Source: Minicystis rosea
GTDB lineage: Bacteria > Myxococcota_A > Polyangia > Polyangiales > Polyangiaceae
Length of the DNA stretch: 64,000 nucleotides
Direction of reading: 5' to 3'
NCBI GenBank assembly: GCA_001931535.1
Contig: CP016211.1
Location: forward strand, 11,950,377-12,014,376
Shown here: piece after piece, positions 1 to 7,966 of the stretch
Numbering within the stretch: the first letter of the stretch is position 1
Layout of the letters: each line of letters opens with the position of its first letter
The notes under the pieces: generated by a model
The model's database searches: none
The model's input: the letters and a program-made list of their open reading frames with translations, nothing else
Told to the model about the DNA's origin: nothing
Made by a program: the position numbers and the translations under genes

Positions 1-194
1 GGCCGCACCGTCGCGAGGAAATCCGCGAGAACGGCGCTCGACCGCGGCGAGTGGTGACGCACCGGGAAGAGGTGCACGCCGGTGAGCGAGGCCGCGTTCG
101 CCGGAGCGCTCGCGGTCTCGTCGGAGCGACGGGGCTTGGGGCCGGGCTCAGCGTTGCTGGGCCGAGCCCCGGATGTCGACCGAGGCTTCTTCAC
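1..194 (-). CDS. DUF5682-family protein, N-terminal part (cut by window edge)
   Basis: Reading the minus strand, a GTG start at 192-194 overlaps the TGA stop of the MoxR-type ATPase gene (GTGA), a usual sign of translational coupling. About 64 codons lie inside the window. After a basic, low-complexity leader the frame reads GVHLFPVRHHSPRSSAVL, which I recognise as the conserved opening block of DUF5682 proteins. These are known as partners of MoxR-type AAA ATPases and von Willebrand A proteins in bacterial gene clusters, but their biochemical role is not settled. The rest of the gene lies outside the window, so a VWA partner cannot be checked. Family assignment rests on this short block and the coupled MoxR neighbour. 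Confidence 0.72.
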   Translation of the reverse strand, partial: MKKPRSTSGARPSNAEPGPKPRRSDETASAPANAASLTGVHLFPVRHHSPRSSAVLADFLATVR

Positions 195-1273
195 CGGATC
201 TTCTTCTTGGACGCGTCATAGAGCTGCTTCCACGCGCCGCTCCGTCCTTTGGCCACGGTCTCGCAGTACTCCTTGAAGACCTTGAGATCGTCGCCGCTCT
301 CCTTGCCGATCGCGCCCACGAGCGAGCGCGTCAGCTCGTCCGGCGTCACCTCGCCCGACCCGAAGTGCTGCGCGAGGATTCCGCTGTTGAAGAGCACGCT
401 GATGGCCTCCGCCGTCGAGAGCACCGAGCCCGGCGGCTTCACCTTCGTCTTCTTGTCCTTCGTCACCCCCGCGCGCAGCTCCTGGAACATCGTGACGAGC
501 AAGCTCGCGAGCTCCGCAGGCGGCTCCACGCCGACCTGATAATCGCTGCGCAGCTCGGCCTCGCGCTTCGTGACGATCCGAATCTCCTGCTCCAAATCCT
601 CGACCACGGGCACCGTGACGAAGTTGAAGCGACGCTTGAGCGCGGCGCTCATCTCGTTGACGCCGCGGTCGCGCGTGTTGGCGGTGCCGATGATGTTGAA
701 GCCGCGCTCGGCGCTCACCACCTCGCCCAGCTCGGGCACGGCGATCTGCTTCTCGGAGAGGATGGAGATGAGCGAGTCCTGAATCTCCGCCGCGGTGCGC
801 GTGATCTCCTCGAACCGGGCGAACTTGCCCTCGCGCATGGACCGCAGGATCGGCGAAGGCACGAGCGCCCGATGCGACGGGCCCTCCGCGAGGAGGAGCG
901 CATAGTTCCACCCGTATTTCAGGTGCTCCTCGCTCGTGCCCGCGGTGCCCTGCACGATGAGCGTCGACGTGCCGCTGATGGCCGCCGTGAGGTGCTCCGA
1001 GAGCCAGCTCTTCGCCGTGCCCGGCTCGCCCACCAGCATGAGCGCGCGATCAGAGGCGAGCGTGGCGATGGCGACCTCGACGATGGCTCGATCGCCGATG
1101 TACTTCGGCGTGATCGTCACGCCGCCGACGGGCGTGTCACTGCCGAGGATGTACGTCGCCACCGCGCGCGGCGACAGGCGCCACCCCGGCGGTTTGGGCG
1201 CCTTGTCCGCGAGCGCCAGCGCGGCGAGCTCGGCTTGGTATTTGACCTCGGCGGGCATCCGAATCTCGGGCAT
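191..1273 (-). CDS. MoxR-type AAA+ ATPase
   Basis: A 360-residue AAA+ ATPase of the MoxR class, cytosolic chaperone-like ATPases that usually act on metal-loading or VWA-domain partners. The Walker A loop is GEPGTAKS at residues 82-89, a typical MoxR variant. Downstream are an acidic Walker B-like stretch (RFEEITR), a sensor-1 region (IIGTANTRDRGVNEMSAALK) and an arginine-rich block (KRRFNF). The start at 1273 was chosen because the protein then opens with MPEIRM just before conserved sequence; an in-frame ATG 36 bases upstream is possible. The stop overlaps the start of the DUF5682 gene. I infer one operon encoding an ATPase and its partner. Confidence 0.9.
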   Translation of the reverse strand: MPEIRMPAEVKYQAELAALALADKAPKPPGWRLSPRAVATYILGSDTPVGGVTITPKYIGDRAIVEVAIATLASDRALMLVGEPGTAKSWLSEHLTAAISGTSTLIVQGTAGTSEEHLKYGWNYALLLAEGPSHRALVPSPILRSMREGKFARFEEITRTAAEIQDSLISILSEKQIAVPELGEVVSAERGFNIIGTANTRDRGVNEMSAALKRRFNFVTVPVVEDLEQEIRIVTKREAELRSDYQVGVEPPAELASLLVTMFQELRAGVTKDKKTKVKPPGSVLSTAEAISVLFNSGILAQHFGSGEVTPDELTRSLVGAIGKESGDDLKVFKEYCETVAKGRSGAWKQLYDASKKKIR

Positions 1274-1309
1274 GGAGCGGGCGTATCGCAGGTCGGCCCA
1301 AAGGTCCAC

Positions 1310-2153
1310 GGTCGGGCACGGGCAGGTCGGACGAGGTTTGGCCGGGCGTGGTCGCGCGAACCAATGGTGCGTGCGAGGCGGAGGCGGGGCGAATCGAGGG
1401 CGGAGGGCGACGACGCGCGGAGACTTTCAGCACGGCGAGAGATGACGTCGCTCGTGTCGGCCCTCTCCACGACCTCACCGCGGCGCGCTGTGTGATCGAC
1501 CCCGCGACCGGGCAGCGCAAAGAATGGCGCGTACCGCCGTATCCCATCACTCCCATCAACAGACTCGATTCAACAGACTCGATACGACCCATCCTTCGCG
1601 TTTTGACGTGAAGGCCCAGGTGGGGATTCGCGCCGTTCACGTTCATCCGTGGTATCCCGCCGACGTCCATCGATCGTTTCTGGACGAAGACTGCCTACCC
1701 GACGTCGCCTCATGGTCGTCGAGCGCGAGATCGATGGAATCCCCATCGTTGAACCCATCCCTAAGCCCGGGGATGGCCTCGAGCCGTTCGGCCTGCACCT
1801 TTTGCGACGCCGCCGCACCCGGCCGCGGCGCCACGCCTTTGTCACGGTGCGAGACCTGCGAAATCAGCTCGCGAACAGCGAGCCCACGCTCCTCCAACGT
1901 GGCGCGGACCCGTTTGGCATGGGGGTGCTCTTCGCGAGAGCGTCAAAGCGGCTGAGGGGCGCGGTGGTTGGACAGACCGGCCATACGGGGAGAGGCGAAG
2001 CTGGGGCTTGCGAATGGGTGGAAAGTTGGCGAGCATCGTGGTGTGCGGGGGGATTCGGCTGATCCGGAGTGGTGAGATCGATCGGGCAGTGGCTGGCTCG
2101 AACCGCCAGCATCATCACTTCAAGTCTCCCCCGCATCGACGAGAAGCTAAGCA
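1310..2153. other. Gene-poor stretch, no confident gene
   Basis: This 0.84 kb interval between the divergent MoxR-type and Rieske oxygenase genes carries only weak reading frames on both strands. The best is on the plus strand, with an internal ATG at 1711 and a stop at 2062. It contains TVRDLRNQ, which faintly recalls Phd-type antitoxins, but the rest of that fold is not visible and a competing minus-strand frame (1643-1897) looks about as good. It must hold the promoters of both flanking genes, although none could be picked out. Confidence 0.4.
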
Positions 2154-3323
2154 ATGGCAAAGCAACCGTATCGATATCCCTTCCCTCCTTTTCCGGTCGG
2201 CTGGTTCGCCGTCGCCTACAGCGACGAGCTGACCGAGGGCGGCGTCAAACCGATCGACGCCTTCGGCCGGCAGCTCGTGCTCTTCCGCGGCGAGGACGGC
2301 GTGGCTCGCGTCTTCGACGCCCTGTGCCCGCACCTCGGCGCCCACCTGGGCCACGCCGGCGCGGTCGCGGGAAATGGGATCGTGTGTCCATTTCACCATT
2401 GGGCCTTCGACGGCGCGGGGCGCTGCGTGGACATCCCCTATTCCACGCGCCCCATCCCCCAGCAGGCCCGAGTGCGGAGCTGGCCCGTTCGCGAGGTCAA
2501 CCAGGCGATCTTCGTCTGGTACGATCCCCAGCAAAGACCCCCATTCTGGGAGCTACCGGTCGTCCCTCAGGCCGGTGCGGCGGACTGGACACGGCCCCAC
2601 TCGATCGATCGCGTGGCGCGCTTCCATTGCCAGGAGATCCGTGAAAATGGTGTAGATCCCGCGCATTTCGGCACGGTGCACGGCTTTCCGGTTCAGGCTT
2701 TCGAGGTCGAGGCGAGGGGGCACGTCCTCCGCCAGACGTCGCGCCTCACCGCGCAGCTCGGGCCGGAGGCGTCCGACACCGCGCGCCTCACGGTCGACTA
2801 TCATGGCCTCGGTTACGCCGTGGCACACCAGACGATCGGAGAGATGGAGTTCCTCGTCCTCTCCCACGTGACCCCCATCGACGAAGACACGACCCTCCTG
2901 CGCTTCACCGTCTCGCTGCGACGAATCCCGTCGTTGCGCTCCCTCGCCGCGCTCTTCTCGCACCTCCGCGAGGCCGGCGGAAAGCAGGGGTTGTGGGGTA
3001 TGGCTCGCCGATTCACCGAGGGTGCCCACGCGCGGGAGATCCCTGGGTACCTCGCGCGCGCTGCGGCGGGCACGAGCCGGGGGATCGCCGCGACCCGCGG
3101 GCGCAGCCTGCTCGGAGAGCTCATGACGCAGCTCATCGCCATTCCATCGACGGTCGACTTCGGGCGGCAGCTCGATCAAGATATCTACATCACCGAGAAC
3201 AAGGCGTATCTCGAGCAGCCGCTCTATCGTGATGGCGAGCACACCATCCACGCGATGAGGCAATGGGCACGGCAGTTCTACCCCGCCGCGGAGCCGGCCC
3301 GGCCGCCCGCGCAGGCGACGTAG
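2154..3323 (+). CDS. Rieske [2Fe-2S] non-heme iron oxygenase (KshA/DAF-36-like)
   Basis: A 389-residue terminal oxygenase component. The N-terminal Rieske domain binds a [2Fe-2S] cluster through C58 and H60 (CPHLGAHLG) and C78 and H81 (CPFHHW; most relatives have CPFHGW). The catalytic domain carries the mononuclear iron motif around residues 164-176 (ENGVDPAHFGTVH, with D168, H171 and H176). The opening PFPVGWF and the block VKPIDAFGRQLVLFR are like the KshA/DAF-36 group, which hydroxylates or desaturates sterol or steroid rings. It would need a separate reductase, and none lies next to it. The substrate is inferred from family resemblance only; another hydrophobic ring substrate is possible. 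The gene appears monocistronic. Confidence 0.88.
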   Translation: MAKQPYRYPFPPFPVGWFAVAYSDELTEGGVKPIDAFGRQLVLFRGEDGVARVFDALCPHLGAHLGHAGAVAGNGIVCPFHHWAFDGAGRCVDIPYSTRPIPQQARVRSWPVREVNQAIFVWYDPQQRPPFWELPVVPQAGAADWTRPHSIDRVARFHCQEIRENGVDPAHFGTVHGFPVQAFEVEARGHVLRQTSRLTAQLGPEASDTARLTVDYHGLGYAVAHQTIGEMEFLVLSHVTPIDEDTTLLRFTVSLRRIPSLRSLAALFSHLREAGGKQGLWGMARRFTEGAHAREIPGYLARAAAGTSRGIAATRGRSLLGELMTQLIAIPSTVDFGRQLDQDIYITENKAYLEQPLYRDGEHTIHAMRQWARQFYPAAEPARPPAQAT

Positions 3324-3329
3324 CGCCCG

Positions 3330-3440
3330 CCGTCAAGGTCGGCGCGATGCTCGAGCCGACGGCAGCAGCGAGAACATTGTCGATGGTGAGGAGCGGCCGC
3401 TGCGGATCGCTGTCGTGCCGTAGATCTCGGCGCGCTCCTC
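3330..3440 (-). pseudogene. Relic of the C-terminal end of a YfaP-like lipoprotein gene
   Basis: Reading the minus strand, one frame gives SDPQRPLLTIDN, followed after about 11 residues by IAPTLTA, and an adjacent frame supplies EIY just before it. This matches the C-terminus of the lipoprotein at 8919-10457 (IYSDPVQKTPFFTIDN, then FAPAYPA). The DNA also agrees: TTGTCGATGGTGA is identical in both places on the plus strand. No full gene is present and the frame is broken, so this looks like the tail of a decayed paralogue wedged between the Rieske and LysM genes. It could instead be a short duplicated fragment that was never expressed here. Confidence 0.45.
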
Positions 3441-3460
3441 GCCTCAATGGCAGTCGCGGC

Positions 3461-3640
3461 TCACTCGTCCTCTTCTTCCTCATCCCCCTCGCCGTCTTCC
3501 TCCTCCTCGTCGCTCTCTTCTTCCTCCTCGTCGCCCTCTTCCTCTTCTTCGTCAGCCTCTTCCTCTTCGTCGCCCTCTTCCTCGCTCTCTTCGTCCTCTT
3601 CCTCCTCGTCGCCCTCCTCCTCTTCGCCTTCCTCTTCCTC
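3461..3640. repeat. GAG/GAC-type codon tract encoding the acidic tail
   Basis: On the plus strand the interval is a near-pure run of TCC, TCG, CTC and TTC triplets, that is, GAG/GAA/GAC codons on the minus strand. It is an imperfect trinucleotide repeat, and such tracts can change length by slippage without breaking the frame. Confidence 0.8.
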
Positions 3641-4057
3641 GCCCGCGAGCAGCGCCGCAATCGTCGCCAGCGTGTTGGGCCCTGCGACGCCATCCGTCGT
3701 CAGGCCATTGTTCGCCTGAACGTCGCGCACCGCGGCGTCCGTGCCGGAGCCGAAGTCGCCGTCGATCGCGAGGCCGTAGCCGAGCGAGACGAGATCCGAT
3801 TGAAGCGCGCGAACCGCGGCGCCCTTCGACCCGCGCCGCAGGCTGCCCGAGCTGCTACCGCCACCACCGCCCTTCGGCGGGACCCAGTCGGCCGGTGGAA
3901 TCGCGAGCTCCCACCCGACCTGGATCACGTCGGGGTTCTTGATCACGTCGGTGTTGGCCGCGTGGATGAGGCGCCATTGGTTGCCGTCGCCGTAGTACTC
4001 CTCTGCGATCTTGAACAGCGTGTCACCGGGTTGAACCGTATAGGATTCGAATTGCAT
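3461..4057 (-). CDS. LysM / peptidoglycan-binding protein with polyacidic tail
   Basis: A 198-residue protein with three parts: a LysM domain (residues 4-54, YTVQPGDTLFKIAEEYYGD), a Gly/Ser linker (63-72) and a PG_binding_1-like helical repeat (73-136, containing GDFGSGTDAAVRDVQ and TDGVAGPNTLATI). The last 59 residues (140-198) are almost purely Glu and Asp, about 50 of 59, broken only by single Gly, Ser or Ala. No signal peptide is visible, so how it would reach peptidoglycan is unclear; some LysM proteins without signal peptides belong to phage-tail-like or contractile structures. The tail could bind cations or a basic partner. The start at 4057 sits directly before the LysM domain. Confidence 0.85.
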   Translation of the reverse strand: MQFESYTVQPGDTLFKIAEEYYGDGNQWRLIHAANTDVIKNPDVIQVGWELAIPPADWVPPKGGGGGSSSGSLRRGSKGAAVRALQSDLVSLGYGLAIDGDFGSGTDAAVRDVQANNGLTTDGVAGPNTLATIAALLAGEEEEGEEEEGDEEEEDEESEEEGDEEEEADEEEEEGDEEEEESDEEEEDGEGDEEEEDE

Positions 4058-4247
4058 GGATCATCCACCTGATGGGCAGCAGGGCGAAGGCGCCCAACGT
4101 ACCAATAACCGACTCGCTCGCTCCAAAGCACGCATCATGCGGGCGCCGGCGTGGATTTGTCGGAGCTTTGCCCACCCATTCTCTCGGGTCGAATGCTGAT
4201 GTGAGATGGTGAGTTGCCCCAGGCCTGTAATGGGCCTTGGTCCTTGC

Positions 4248-5195
4248 TCAAACCATTGACTCGCGGCGGCGGCGGCCGGCGCGCGCGGGGTCGGTGGCCG
4301 GTAGCTCCCCGAGGAGGTGGTCGACGCAGGTCCGGACGGCGGCCGTCAGGGATCGGTGGGCGCGATAGAGGAGGCTGACGCCGCCGGCTTCGGCTTCGTA
4401 GCCGTCGAGGACGCGGACGAGACGCTTCGCGGCCACGTCCTCGGCGCAGAAGACCTCCGGAAGCAGCGCGATGCCGACGCCTGCGAGCGTGGCGCGGTAG
4501 GCGGCGGAAGACTCGCTCACGTAGAAGCGGGGCTCGAAGCTGATGCGTCGTTTGCGGCGCCCTTGCCCCAGCGTCCACGTGGCCATTCCCTCGGTCGCGT
4601 GCACGGCGATGCAATCGTGACGCGAGAGGTCTTCGACGCGGCGGGGAACGCCCCGCGCTTCGAGATAGCGTGGGCTCGCGAACAAGAGCTTCCGCGTCGC
4701 GCGCCAGAGCTCCCGCGCCACGAAATCGGTGGTGTCGTCCACCTTCCCCGGCACGATCACGATATCGAAGCTCTCGGCGAGGAGGTCGACCCGGCGCGAA
4801 TCGATCTCGAGGTCGACCGACACGCGGGGATGCTTCGCGAGATAGGTGCAAACGACGTTCGACACCGCGGCGCCGAGAGCGATGGGCGCCACGATGCGCA
4901 CGCGGCCGCGCGGCTCGCTCTGGAGCTCGCGGACGTGATGCGTGCCTTGCGTGAGGTCGTCGATGGCCCGCTCGGCATGGCCGAAGTACGCGCGCCCCGC
5001 GTCGGTGAGCTGCAAACGCCGCGTCGTTCGTTCGAGCAGCCGCACGCCGAGCGCCGACTCGAGCCGCGCGATGCGCCGGCTCACCGTGGAGACCGGCACG
5101 CCGCGCTCGCGGGCCGCAGCCGAAAAGCTGCGCGTTCGGACGACGCGCACGAGGAGCGCGGCGTCGTTCAGGTCCAAATCGATTCGTGCATCCAC
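4248..5195 (-). CDS. LysR-family transcriptional regulator
   Basis: A 315-residue LysR-type regulator. The N-terminal winged helix-turn-helix covers about residues 8-65, with the typical FSAAARERGVPVSTVSRRI recognition region followed by LESALGVRLLERTTR. The remainder is a periplasmic-binding-protein-like effector domain of normal length. It is divergent from the NmrA-type oxidoreductase gene with 99 bases between the starts, the classic arrangement in which a LysR protein represses itself and activates its neighbour from a shared operator. A redox-active small molecule is a reasonable guess for the inducer, but nothing in the sequence names it. Confidence 0.93.
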   Translation of the reverse strand: MDARIDLDLNDAALLVRVVRTRSFSAAARERGVPVSTVSRRIARLESALGVRLLERTTRRLQLTDAGRAYFGHAERAIDDLTQGTHHVRELQSEPRGRVRIVAPIALGAAVSNVVCTYLAKHPRVSVDLEIDSRRVDLLAESFDIVIVPGKVDDTTDFVARELWRATRKLLFASPRYLEARGVPRRVEDLSRHDCIAVHATEGMATWTLGQGRRKRRISFEPRFYVSESSAAYRATLAGVGIALLPEVFCAEDVAAKRLVRVLDGYEAEAGGVSLLYRAHRSLTAAVRTCVDHLLGELPATDPARAGRRRRESMV

Positions 5196-5294
5196 GGCAA
5201 CAGTCGTTTCCCGAGAAGCCTACTAATGCGCTTCGGCCGCCGGCGCTAGCTTCGCCGACGAAACCCATCGTCACCGGGTCACACGGAGGTCGTC

Positions 5295-6155
5295 ATGATC
5301 ATCATCACGGGAGCCAATGGCCAGCTTGGCCGAGACATCACGGAGCGGCTCCTCGCGCGCGTGCCTGCGGCGGAGCTCGGCGTCAGCGTGCGCAATCCGG
5401 AGCAGGCCGGCGCGTTCGCCGAGCGTGGTGTCCGCGTGCGTCGGGGCACCTTCGAGGATGCCGCGAGCTTGCGCCATGCATTCGAGGGCGCGTCGCAGGT
5501 CTTGATCGTCTCCATCGACAGCACGGGCGAGGCCGCGGTGCGCCAGCATGAAGCCGCGATCGATGCGGCGCGCGCGGCCGGCGCTCGCCGTGTCTTTTAT
5601 ACGAGCCACATGGGCTCGAATCCGGCGTCCGCCTTCGAGCCCATGCGCGATCACGCAGCCACCGAAGCTTTCCTGCAAAAGGCGGGAGTCTCTTTCACCT
5701 CGCTGCGCAATGGCTTCTATGCGGCCTCTGCGCTCATGCTCCTCGGGCGGGCGCTCGAGACTGGCAAGCTCGTCGCGCCGGAAGACGGCCCGGTGTCGTG
5801 GACCGAGCATGGCGACTTGGCCGAAGCCGCGGCGATTGCGCTGACCGACGAGGGGCGCCTCGAAGGGGTGACTCCGCCGCTCACCGCCTCTCTGGCGCTC
5901 GATCTCGCGGACATCGCGGCCATCGCCTCGGAGCTCACCGGGCGCGCGATCACGCGGGTGACCATCAGCGATGAGGCGTTCAAAGCAGACATGGTGTCTC
6001 ACGGCGTCCCCGAGCAACGGGCGGAGATGCTCTTGGGCATGTTCGCGGCGAGCCGCCGGCGCGAATTCGCCGCCGTGGATTCGACGCTGGAGCACCTGCT
6101 CGGCCGAGCTCCGATGTCCATGCATCGATATCTGGCAGCGCGCCTGTCTCGCTGA
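5295..6155 (+). CDS. NmrA-family NAD(P)-binding oxidoreductase (QorB-like)
   Basis: A 286-residue atypical short-chain dehydrogenase. The dinucleotide-binding loop TGANGQLG lies at residues 5-12, and the pattern of an SVRNPEQA cofactor-selecting strand, a GTFEDAASL stretch and YTSHMGSNP matches the NmrA/QorB branch, which includes NAD(P)H:quinone reductases and redox sensors. A GGAGG ribosome binding site at 5285-5289 supports the start. The gene is divergent from the LysR regulator and is probably its target. Quinone reduction is the best-known activity of this branch; a purely regulatory NAD(P)-sensing role cannot be excluded. Confidence 0.88.
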   Translation: MIIITGANGQLGRDITERLLARVPAAELGVSVRNPEQAGAFAERGVRVRRGTFEDAASLRHAFEGASQVLIVSIDSTGEAAVRQHEAAIDAARAAGARRVFYTSHMGSNPASAFEPMRDHAATEAFLQKAGVSFTSLRNGFYAASALMLLGRALETGKLVAPEDGPVSWTEHGDLAEAAAIALTDEGRLEGVTPPLTASLALDLADIAAIASELTGRAITRVTISDEAFKADMVSHGVPEQRAEMLLGMFAASRRREFAAVDSTLEHLLGRAPMSMHRYLAARLSR

Positions 6156-6400
6156 GACACGCGGCTGTACGCCTGTGTGTCCGTGACCCTCCTTTGCGGG
6201 TAAAGCCGACATCCGTCGTCGAGGCGTCGCCGGATGTCGGGCCGCCGAAGCGGCAACATCGATGCTTCGCGTCTCGATGTCTCCGCGCGCGCCATGGACA
6301 GCGCCCGCCATCTTCGGAAGATTTTACGAGCCGCGCTGAATGCTCGGAGCCTCGCGCGCCACCGAGGGCAAACACCCTATCCTGGAGAGGCTAGCGTCGC

Positions 6401-7228
6401 ATGATGCCGACACGAGGATCCGTCATTCCATGGGCTGCCTTGATCGCCACCCTGGCCGGCTGTTCCTCCGGCCCTGCGCAAGAGACGTCGGGCACGTCGA
6501 CTTCTTCGAGCGGGTCCGCCTCCACGAGCAGCAGTGGGAGCGCCGGTGGAGGAGGCCATGGCGGAGGCTCGGTTTCCACCACGACGAGCTCGGGGACGGG
6601 CGGCGCTCAGAGCGACGCCGACTGCGCCGCCAAGAACGGCTTCGCGTGCAACACGTGCTGTGAAGAGGTCCACGCCAAAGGCAATGATGCCTATTATGAT
6701 GCGATACGCGCGTGTCTTTGCGAATCGCCCGGCACGTGCGCCGACGACTGCGCGGCCACGTTCTGCGTGGGAGGCATGGATTTTTCGGGAGCGTGCGGCG
6801 CGTGCGCTGCCTCGGCAGGTCCTGGGTGCGCCGCGTCGATCACGCAGCAGTGTCAGCAGCAGCCGGACTGCACCGCGATGTTCACGTGCCAGAAGGGCTG
6901 TCCGCCGAATGACCTGTCCGCCGCAGATGGGCAATGCGTCAAACAGGGACACGACGCGTGCCTCGCCTGCTGCAAAGCGAACCACCCGACCGCAATGGCT
7001 GCGTTCGAGGGCGCGAAGGCGTGTCTGTGCCAACAGGACACGTGCTTGAACGATTGCGGCACCTCGCTCTGCGGGACGGGCCAACCCGACGGCTTCTGCG
7101 TGAGCTGCTTGGGCGCGAAGCTCGACCCACAGATCGGCGCGTGCGGCGACATCGGCCCGGGCTGTTCCGCCGGCGGCAGCAATGACTGCGAGCCGTTCTG
7201 GCAATGCCAAGGCGCGTGTCCGAATTGA
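6401..7228 (+). CDS. Cys-rich lipoprotein with two tandem repeat domains
   Basis: A 275-residue predicted lipoprotein: a short hydrophobic leader ends in the lipobox LAGC, followed by a Ser/Gly/Thr linker to about residue 65. The mature part consists of two homologous Cys-rich modules. Each opens with a CxxCC block (ACNTCCEEVH and ACLACCKANH), continues with ACLC...C..DC....C and a C..C pair, and ends in FTCQKGCP or FWQCQGACP. The even, conserved cysteines point to disulfide-stabilised surface modules. A GGAGAGG element at 6383-6389 may serve as ribosome binding site. The function is unknown; such proteins are common and lineage-specific in myxobacteria. Confidence 0.8.
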   Translation: MMPTRGSVIPWAALIATLAGCSSGPAQETSGTSTSSSGSASTSSSGSAGGGGHGGGSVSTTTSSGTGGAQSDADCAAKNGFACNTCCEEVHAKGNDAYYDAIRACLCESPGTCADDCAATFCVGGMDFSGACGACAASAGPGCAASITQQCQQQPDCTAMFTCQKGCPPNDLSAADGQCVKQGHDACLACCKANHPTAMAAFEGAKACLCQQDTCLNDCGTSLCGTGQPDGFCVSCLGAKLDPQIGACGDIGPGCSAGGSNDCEPFWQCQGACPN

Positions 7229-7456
7229 ATGAAGCCTCGATGCGTGGTGTCGACGACAGGGACGAGCGCGCTCACGCCCTCCTCTGAACCTACGAGTCGC
7301 TCTGCCTCATCGTGAGTTGGAGATGGCGGGGCGGAGAGGCTAGTGAGCATGGCAGGGATGTCACCCTCCGCCGATCGGCCCGCGGCACAGATTCCTCGTT
7401 TCCCAGATCCTTTTGCGGCACCGAGCGCGGGCACGCAGGCTGCTAAGGCGCCCGGC

Positions 7457-7819
7457 ATGAGCACTCATCCCCTTCGCTTTTGGTTCTCTTGCTCGACCGG
7501 GCTGGCCCTGCTTCCGAGCGCCGGCTGCTCGTCAGGGATCTGCACCGCGGATTCGCGTCCGTCGGTCACCGTCTACGTCGTCGATGGCACCAAGACGGCG
7601 ATCAGCGACGCGACCGTCACATACTCGGTCGACGGCGGTCCGCAGAAGGACTGCTGGCCCTTCGATGAAGGCAGCAAAGCCTATCTCTGCGGAGAGGAGG
7701 AGGCAGGGCACATCGTCGTCACGGCCACGCGCGGCGCGTCGACGCAGACGGCAGAGGTGGACGTGGTCGCCGACGAGTGCCACGTCACCACGGTCAGCGC
7801 GACCATCACGCTTCCCTGA
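7457..7819 (+). CDS. Small lipoprotein with Ig-like/carboxypeptidase-regulatory-like fold
   Basis: A 120-residue protein. The start at 7457 was preferred over in-frame ATGs further upstream because it places a signal sequence with lipobox SAGC (Cys 24) at the N-terminus. The mature part (VTVYVVDGTKTAISDATVTYSVDG, later VVTATRGASTQTAEVDV) has the alternating pattern of a small beta-sandwich of the carboxypeptidase-regulatory or Ig-like type. Two cysteine pairs (around CWPF...YLCG and the terminal DECH) may form disulfides. The specific role is not recognisable. Confidence 0.65.
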   Translation: MSTHPLRFWFSCSTGLALLPSAGCSSGICTADSRPSVTVYVVDGTKTAISDATVTYSVDGGPQKDCWPFDEGSKAYLCGEEEAGHIVVTATRGASTQTAEVDVVADECHVTTVSATITLP

Positions 7820-7966
7820 GCCAGCGCGCAGGCACCTCCACGGTGTGGCTCCGCTGCCTGCGCCGTGATTTCGCAAAACACTCTACCGCATCGGAAACGG
7901 CTCGCCCTCTTTGCGCGAGGCGAGCCGTTTCCAGAGTGGCCGTCGCCGTAGCGCCTTGCCTCGGCG

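Noticed and set aside
1649..2062. Possible Phd-like antitoxin (TVRDLRNQ)
   Set aside because: Only eight residues resemble an antitoxin; the position in the frame is wrong, no toxin gene follows and the opposite strand is equally open.
3461..3640. Triplet run taken as a CRISPR or satellite array
   Set aside because: There is no repeat-spacer pattern; the run is in frame and encodes the acidic tail of the LysM protein.
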